Assembly: GCA_002633025.1 (NCBI GenBank)
Contig: NMRB01000245.1
Coordinates: forward strand, 411,683-475,682
Length of the DNA: 64,000 nucleotides
Source of the DNA: Notospermus geniculatus
Lineage: Eukaryota; Nemertea; Pilidiophora; Heteronemertea; Lineidae
Reading direction: 5' to 3'
Below are positions 57,772-64,000 of this stretch, piece after piece; the stretch's first letter is position 1; each line of letters starts with the position of its first letter. The translations under genes were made by a program, and so were the position numbers. The notes beneath the pieces are model-generated. The model saw only the letters and a program-made list of their open reading frames with translations. It made no database searches and had not been told where the DNA came from.

Positions 57772-58730
57772 GCCACGTCTACATGGAGCATTTTATCTCC
57801 AGTTAACCGTCTACACGGGGCCTTGTCTCGAGTTAATTTGTCCCGGGTTAGTTTGACTCCGGTAGGGTAGGAGGGTAGATAACCCGAGACAAATTTGTCT
57901 CGGGACAAGTAGACTGGTTCGATAATTTACCAGGCTTTGCAATGACATTCTGGGCGACACAGGGCACAGAGGTGTGAGGTGACTTGCGTGAAGTGCGCCA
58001 CGCCATAGTTTGACGTAATGTCATTGTCAATTGCGCAACGAAATGAGCCGTGAATGAGGAACCGGCGTCATACTAATCCATGATGTGGCGCTGACGAACA
58101 ACTCAGTTAAAAAACTATGACGTCGAAAGTCAAGCCAACGTTATTTGCCATTTAATTCTGAAACTACATGTTACGTTACGCAAAATACCAATAGAGGCCT
58201 TGCAATGACGTCATCCTGGCGGCCATGCTGAGGGGCAAGTGGGCAGAGGTGTGAGCTGACCGTGACGTGGCCTGCGTGAAGTGCGCGACGCCAGTGTTTG
58301 ACGTAACGTCATTGGGACATTTCGCTGCGCCTCTGCAGTATGTGCCCCCCAGCATGGCGGCTTGTGACGTCATTTGCAAGGCCTCTATAGCCGTATCGCA
58401 CATAACGTCACGAAGGATGTGCGACGTCAGTGACGTTTTCAACGTCGCAACGCATGCGCTTTTGTGAAAAAACTGAGTTGTTGCCCATGGCAGTGCCTCC
58501 TTTGGGCACGCCGGTTTCCCATTGGGGCATGCACGGCTCATTTCGTTGCACCTCTGCAGCATGTGTCCTCCAGCATGGCGGCTTGTGATATCATTTGCAA
58601 AGCCTCTATTGATGGCATTGACTGTTATGACGCCGAGTGTTCAAAGCCGTGTAGACGTTCTGTTACTTGTCTCCGGACAAGAGACAAACTTGACCCGGGA
58701 AAAGTTAGTCTCTCGTGTAGACGAGATGAC
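57772..58730. repeat. ~960-bp complex foldback region
   Basis: Left end cacgtctacatgg and ggccttgtctcgagttaat face right end gtctccggacaagagacaaa and ctcgtgtagacg. Within it, ggcctctatag, tgacgtcatttgcaaggcct, agcatggcggcttgtga and cctctgcag words recur in both orientations (about 58190-58390 and 58540-58610). No real gene is seen. Confidence 0.65.
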
Positions 58731-59574
58731 GACTTACTAGTACGTGTAAGCTGTCATTTTGACGACTTGTGACTGGTTGTCGGCAAAATGACGACATGAG
58801 ATTACATAGTATGTGTATCATTCGGCGAAGTGCTCGGCAACGTCCCTCTTCATTTCTAGGTGTTCATTAACGTACTGTATTATCTCATACTAGTCTACTT
58901 CCTACTTCTCTTAAATATGTCTTAGGTTAAAACATGGAGGAAATTCCTCCATGGTTGAAAGCTTTCTCTTTGGAGCAGTTGCCTTGACCGTTGCCATGTT
59001 GCCGCACCATGCCAACCAATGTCAAATCTAGCACATATCACATGCGTTTACAATGTACAGCAAACACTAGTGCAGCTGGCTGGATTTTCCCACCGTCAGT
59101 GATTTAGCGAACAGGCAGCTAAGCTTGTGACGTCACCTGCCTGTGAAGGAAACCATTATACCGGTACATGTGACGACTTAGAAACAGGAATTACCTGCAA
59201 TTTCTGTGACACAAGACCCGTCATTGTGCGACGACTAAGCATTCTTTTTTTTTAATGAAAATAATGTTACAGAAAATCGGGATTTTCTTTTTGTCGACGA
59301 GTTGCAAAAAATCTGACTTAGACGGTGACGACTTACGCGGATTCTACTGTATTGCAACTTGGGATCCAATGAACGATTTTAAGAATCTCAATGACATCAG
59401 ACTGATCAAAAATCCATGTTGGATCAGGTCACTAAATTGTTAGTCAAACTGCAAAATTTGGGGTCTGGCTCACGGACTATACATCCACATGAGTAGGCTG
59501 CAGAAGAAGCCTCAACCGATGAACACCTGCCACAGGAATCAGGAAAAGATGGCACACATTGTCCCATACAATAA

Positions 59575-59580
59575 TTTATT
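59575..59580 (-). terminator. Candidate poly(A) signal of COPE
   Basis: AATAAA on the minus strand lies 632 bases past the COPE stop codon, inside an AT-rich stretch. It is the only clear canonical hexamer I noticed in the 3' flank. Confidence 0.5.
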
Positions 59581-60211
59581 TCAATATAGATCATTACAAT
59601 TTACAGGAGCCACAATGAATGAAGTGGCCTTCTCATGACTACACATATTTGATTGATTCAAATGAACCAGTTCCTTGTGGAGATGAGGATAATGTTCACA
59701 GCCACCAAGCACCAGGGTTGCTTGACATCACTTTTCAGAACTTTGGCTCTATAACATGATAACAGACTTAGTACCACCAGCAAAGGCATCAGTTTAACTG
59801 AGTTAATGTATGTTCTACATTCAATACCTACATTCAATACCGGTATTTATTAGTAGTCCAAAAATTTAAATGTTCTGTATGAAATGTTCTTTTTTTACCA
59901 CAGCCCACATCTGACCAACTAATTGCTTTGTGTGTGACTGTCGCGGTGTCTCAGTGCTTGAGATCGGTAAGATTTTGGACATGATGTCCAAGGTGCCCTA
60001 ATCAAAGATTTTTAAAGCAAAAAGTGCAATTTGTTCCCGGTTCACCGATTTTTCGCCTCAGATTTGCTGGACTAATTCATACTATCTGCCTCAAACCCAC
60101 TGTTTCCTCTTTCACTGGATGGTTACACTGGTCAAGTATTGCACCATTCATAAATTCATGCAACTGACAAAATGACCATTTCTGTTAATGACAAAATGAA
60201 AAAATTTTCAT

Positions 60212-63200
60212 TTATGAAGAAACTGATGGGGAATAGTTCATGACAAGACGATCAAATTCCGACTCCTTACTCAAGTAATCCTTTACAAAAGGATAACTCC
60301 GGTGGGAATCCTTTAGCTGGGAGATGTACCGATTCGAAACCTGTGAAAATAGATTTAAAAAAAAAACATTAATAGGGATACACACCATGTAAGTTCTTGT
60401 GACAGCTCCTGTGATGAAGGATCATCATCAAGTTCTTATCTAACGGTGATCACCAATCACTGCTTTGACTGATAAAATACTTACCTCAGGGGATTTTCCA
60501 AGATGCTGTGAGAGAACAATCATGTTGACCAAAGTTTCCGGATTGTTGCTGTCCTGAAAAAGACAACACTCAGTGAGACCACCAACGGCAAAAATTCCAA
60601 CTTATTTCTTAAAAGCTGAACCTTATGCCATTCGCAATAAAGGCTTATTCTGATATAATGCGTCACACACAAATACATCACGTTTATACCGATTAACGAA
60701 ACCGGTATTTATATGTTACCGCAAAACAGATTTGCAGTGTGCTTATCCTGAAACAAGCTGAACAGGCGATGACTCCTCAGACCACGCATGCCCAGTATCG
60801 TTTGTCAATCTTATTTCCGTTTTAGCGAGTGGGAAAACGAGTTCATATCATGCACAAGAATTTTGTGAACAAAGGCTGCACCATCATGTACTGCACAGTA
60901 TACATTCAATGTAGGCCTGACGCACTTCATTGCGGGTTGAGTGTGACGCGATTTGTTTCACATCGAAATCGGTTTAGTTGTAGTGTGACCCGACACGGCG
61001 TAACCAAAGTGATTTCTGTATTTTTATTTACGGACACTGATTTCGATGCGCAATAGGTGTGAACGCAGCATTAGTTGGTTCAAAATCAAGAGAGTCAAAT
61101 AAAAGACTGCGATTGCTACCAGGCCTTGTTTTTTTCAGGCGTGCTAAAAAGTGCATGCGCCTCGCAAACAATAGAAATTCTATTGTTTGCGAGGCGCATG
61201 CACTCTTTAGCTCGCCTTAAAAGACAAGGCCTGTGCTACAGTCATATTAACAACTCAAAAGAGCTCTAGCTGAACTTGCAACATCAGTGTACCTTATCCA
61301 TTGCCTCCTGCAAGCAGCCCTCTGCTTCATCATACCGCCCTTGTGCTATGTAACACGCAGCTTGACCATTCAGCAACATCGGTGAAGAACCATATTTATC
61401 TGCCATTTCTTGATAGATGTAGTAGGCATCTTGTATCTTTTCACCTCCCTGAACAAAAAAAATGTCAGTGAAAGAAGATGTCGGCAAAGACAGAACACAT
61501 TCACTCTGAATGCATTCTGAAATTGATCAGCAAGTTTTGGAACTCAAACCACCCTGGCTGAAAGCAAGTGATGTATGTATATTTCATCATTGAAATAAGG
61601 TGGCATATAACATATCTCATTCCTACAAAGGTGAAAGTCATTTATTTCGATGCTTACCACAGCCATATTGAATAATGCCAGAGACAACTGCGTAAGCGTA
61701 TTATCATCATCCATCTCCTGCATACGTTTGAGTTCCTTCCTGAAAAATAATCAGATATGGTCTCAAAATGCTTTGGTATGCAGCGGTGATACCAGCAATT
61801 GGAGTCAAGGAGCTGAGTGAAGAATGTATGTAAAATCGACCAGGACTGACCTACCTTGCCAAGTCAACTCTGTCTATCTTCAAATACAACTGCACCATAA
61901 GCGCAATGCTGCAACAATAAACCAAACACAATGAAGATAACATACATCGAGTCATTGCCAGATATTATTGTACTGCATGGGCCCTCCTACAATCAATTTG
62001 AAGAAACATACATGTATGTAGTAAAACATTCCAACTTACCATTCTAACACCTCAGACTGGTGAAGTACCCTCAATGCTTGGTCATAGCTCTGGAAAGAAG
62101 AGCCCAAAAATCATTGTCATTCATACATTCTAAGAAGCTTTTATCAGAATCAGAGAGTGATGTGCCGATTGCTGAACATGATGGCAGGCCATCTTATTTG
62201 TGACCCTCCACAGACAGGGGTTTTACATCAAAGCTATACTTCCAAACAGAGAGAATACGCACCAATTCATGGGCATAGACAGAGGCAGCCATCAACAGGA
62301 ATGTACTGTTAGTCAAATCAACATTGCTGCTCATTCTGCTGTCCAGATCCCGCACTAAACTCTCCCTGAAATGAATATGAAATAGAAACGGGTGTCTAAG
62401 GTGAAAGTCATCGTGTCCTTCTATTCTACCAGATATGAACCCACGGACCCTCGCATAAGGCATCAATCGCCAGCACTAAGGGGCACCAAGCCTTAACCAC
62501 TAGGCCAAATCCCATCTTAGGTGAGTGGTTTTCCACTCAGTTAGAAGAGAAAAGCTCACCTCAGAAAGGGCAGTTTACAGTGTATGTATGCCTAATTTCA
62601 TCCATTTCACTGAAAATTACTCGCCTGGGATGAAGTAGGTGAGCAATTTATCACTCGCCTGCGCTTTTCAAAAGACAAGGCCTGAACTGGCATAGACAGT
62701 ACGGATGGTATGGTAACTGTATAGTGATAGAATTACCTCTTAGCTGGATTTGCCATATATTCTGCAAGAAGTCTGACAGCTTTGAGTTCATCAGCAGAAG
62801 ATGACCGAATCTCGTCCAAAACAACACCATATTTTTTCTGTGCCAGGTAAGCTCTGTACATAATCACATCACGCTCCAGGCGATCTTCAGGACCAGACAA
62901 CTGAAAGTAAATACAAGCTGTTTAAGTTTAAGGTTGATGGAGCACACAGTGTCAACTCTAATCAACTCTGCGTGCAGCGAAGGGGCTTAATCGTCTGATC
63001 AGACCCATTCTTCATTTAGTCATTACTGCCCAAATGGTCCCTCCATAATCTCCTACTTACTACTAGTAAGTAGTATAGAACTACGTGTGCCGATGCTGAC
63101 ACTACTCAAGAGACAGTACCACATAAAAATCAACTGCTAGCTAGGCTAAGTACAATACAATTACAGTAGGCTACAAATGACAGTAATTTGCCTTTTTTGC

Positions 63201-63874
63201 AACAGAATTCATTCAAACTGATGGACAGTGCCACAGTGCAGTGTTGATTCATCATCATCATCATTTGTTGTTTCGACTTTTATAGCCCAAAAGGACTGTA
63301 AGCCGCTGCACACAACTTAACGCACTCCCCGTATTTATAGGGCCTAGACAAATGCTAGAGTACCAAAGTTAATTTACGCCTAGGCCTAGGTTGATCATGT
63401 AGGCCTAGGCCCTAGGCCTAGGCCTACGCATGCTACGTAACGTTGATGAAGCTGAAATGAATTTAGCAGGGCCTACCAGTACCATGCACAAGTGACACAG
63501 TTACAGCAAACCAACCATTCACGCTTTGGTTTCCACGCTTTGTATCGTGCAGAGCCTACATACATCATGACATGTCGGTCGGTCTATGCTGCACTGCAGT
63601 CAGTGCATACACATCATAGGCCTAAAATACATGTATCGATGCACGTACGACTGCATCCCATCATCATTATCATAGCCTATCCACCAGACATCACCATTCT
63701 TGAGCGAAAATAATTATAGTTTTACGCGACGGATCGACGACTATATCAGTTTGTACTGACGCTTTACAATTATACCTTCAGTTGCTGAGCTTCCTTTATA
63801 CATTGCTGATAATTTCCCAAGAATAGAGCGTTTCGAACGTCGAAAAGAACATCAACTTCGCTTTGACCTGCCAT
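60212..63874 (-). CDS. COPE: Coatomer subunit epsilon
   Basis: Nine exons in continuous phase: 63776-63874, 62737-62900, 62263-62365, 62040-62089, 61855-61908, 61658-61739, 61293-61448, 60485-60553 and 60212-60340. They encode 301 residues against about 308 in vertebrates. Recognisable segments are [20 protein letters not shown] (exon 1), [20 protein letters not shown] (2), [16 protein letters not shown] (3), [20 protein letters not shown] and [20 protein letters not shown] (7) and [17 protein letters not shown] (8). Epsilon-COP is a TPR-like alpha-solenoid that caps alpha-COP in the COPI coat for Golgi-to-ER transport. The ATG at 63874 was chosen by alignment. An in-frame ATG at 64000 would add about 42 residues unlike any family member and is probably 5' UTR. 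Confidence 0.96.
61121..61232. repeat. 112-bp palindrome in COPE intron 7
   Basis: Arms gtgcatgcgcctcgcaaaca and tgtttgcgaggcgcatgcac are exact inverted copies meeting at atagaaattctat. The outer arms aggccttgt / acaaggcct also match. Related end sequence (tcaaaagacaaggcctgaac) is seen alone near 62660. Confidence 0.85.
63379..63427. repeat. taggcctaggcc simple palindromic cluster
   Basis: Dense overlapping taggcctagg words in COPE intron 1. Single taggccta words are scattered through the whole window. Confidence 0.7.
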
Positions 63875-64000
63875 GTTGGAATTGCAGTGCTGGCAGCGCT
63901 TGCGCACTGTGAACTTCCTGGAAAATTGAAATTGAATTTGAGTTTGCCACCTAGCGTGTGAGAGATAAACTAATGTTTCTAAATTTAGCCCCTCCGCCAT

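Noticed and set aside
57315-58772. Several overlapping frames of 60-130 codons on both strands
   Set aside because: They lie in nested inverted repeats; mirrored frames on the two strands are expected from the arms.
63875-64000. N-terminal extension of COPE from an in-frame ATG at 64000
   Set aside because: The added residues do not resemble COPE N-termini; the ATG at 63874 aligns with the family start.
1-64000. tRNA genes, rRNA and CRISPR arrays
   Set aside because: I saw no tRNA B-box with matching cloverleaf arms, no rRNA-like stretch and no regularly spaced repeats of CRISPR type. The genome is animal, so CRISPR is not expected.

Overview
The window is animal genomic DNA: multi-exon genes with GT-AG introns, mostly small exons, and many inverted-repeat mobile elements. 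The proteins are metazoan (coatomer epsilon, an SRSF1-type SR splicing factor, dynein light chain LC8) and close to vertebrate family members. A very large secreted protein combines a kringle with many fibronectin-III-like repeats. From that mix, and from the frequent short words taggccta and taccggta, I infer a marine invertebrate, most likely a deuterostome of the echinoderm/hemichordate/amphioxus kind. The species is a low-confidence inference. Four single-N positions (8639, 12242, 22469, 28543) mark assembly joins.

Layout. (1) 1 to about 28.95 kb, minus strand: one giant gene with its signal-peptide exon at 28833-28930. It runs off the left edge after at least 44 exons, about 2,700 codons. 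The encoded order is signal peptide, Cys-rich/EGF-like exons, a kringle, then serial extracellular repeats with W-x-x-F-x-D-x-x-SGI, ATNxAG-like and DxTPP signatures. I followed exon phases through the gene and they agree at all but one junction. Exons 28-35, plus exon 2, occur twice around single-N joins. The extra copies cannot be spliced in frame, so they look like two alleles placed in tandem by the assembly. (2) 29-31.6 kb: no gene seen; foldback elements. (3) 31.7-32.8 kb, minus: a second set of SRSF1-type exons (2, 3 and 4) with no exon 1 of its own that I could find. (4) 33-49.3 kb: no confident gene; a 1.6-kb tandem duplication, foldbacks and ATCC-rich DNA. (5) 49.3-52.9 kb, minus: a complete four-exon SRSF1 orthologue. 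(6) 55.05-55.32 kb, plus: DYNLL (LC8) with an uninterrupted coding region. (7) 53.8-59.4 kb: long and nested inverted repeats. (8) 60.2-63.9 kb, minus: a complete nine-exon COPE gene.

The housekeeping genes act separately: SRSF1 in nuclear splicing, DYNLL as a dynein/dimerisation hub, COPE in COPI vesicle coats. They form no operon-like unit. The most notable points are the duplicated SRSF1 exon cassette, which may be mutually exclusive 3' exons or a tandem paralogue, the kringle-plus-repeat giant protein, and the apparent allele pairs that differ by private MITE insertions.
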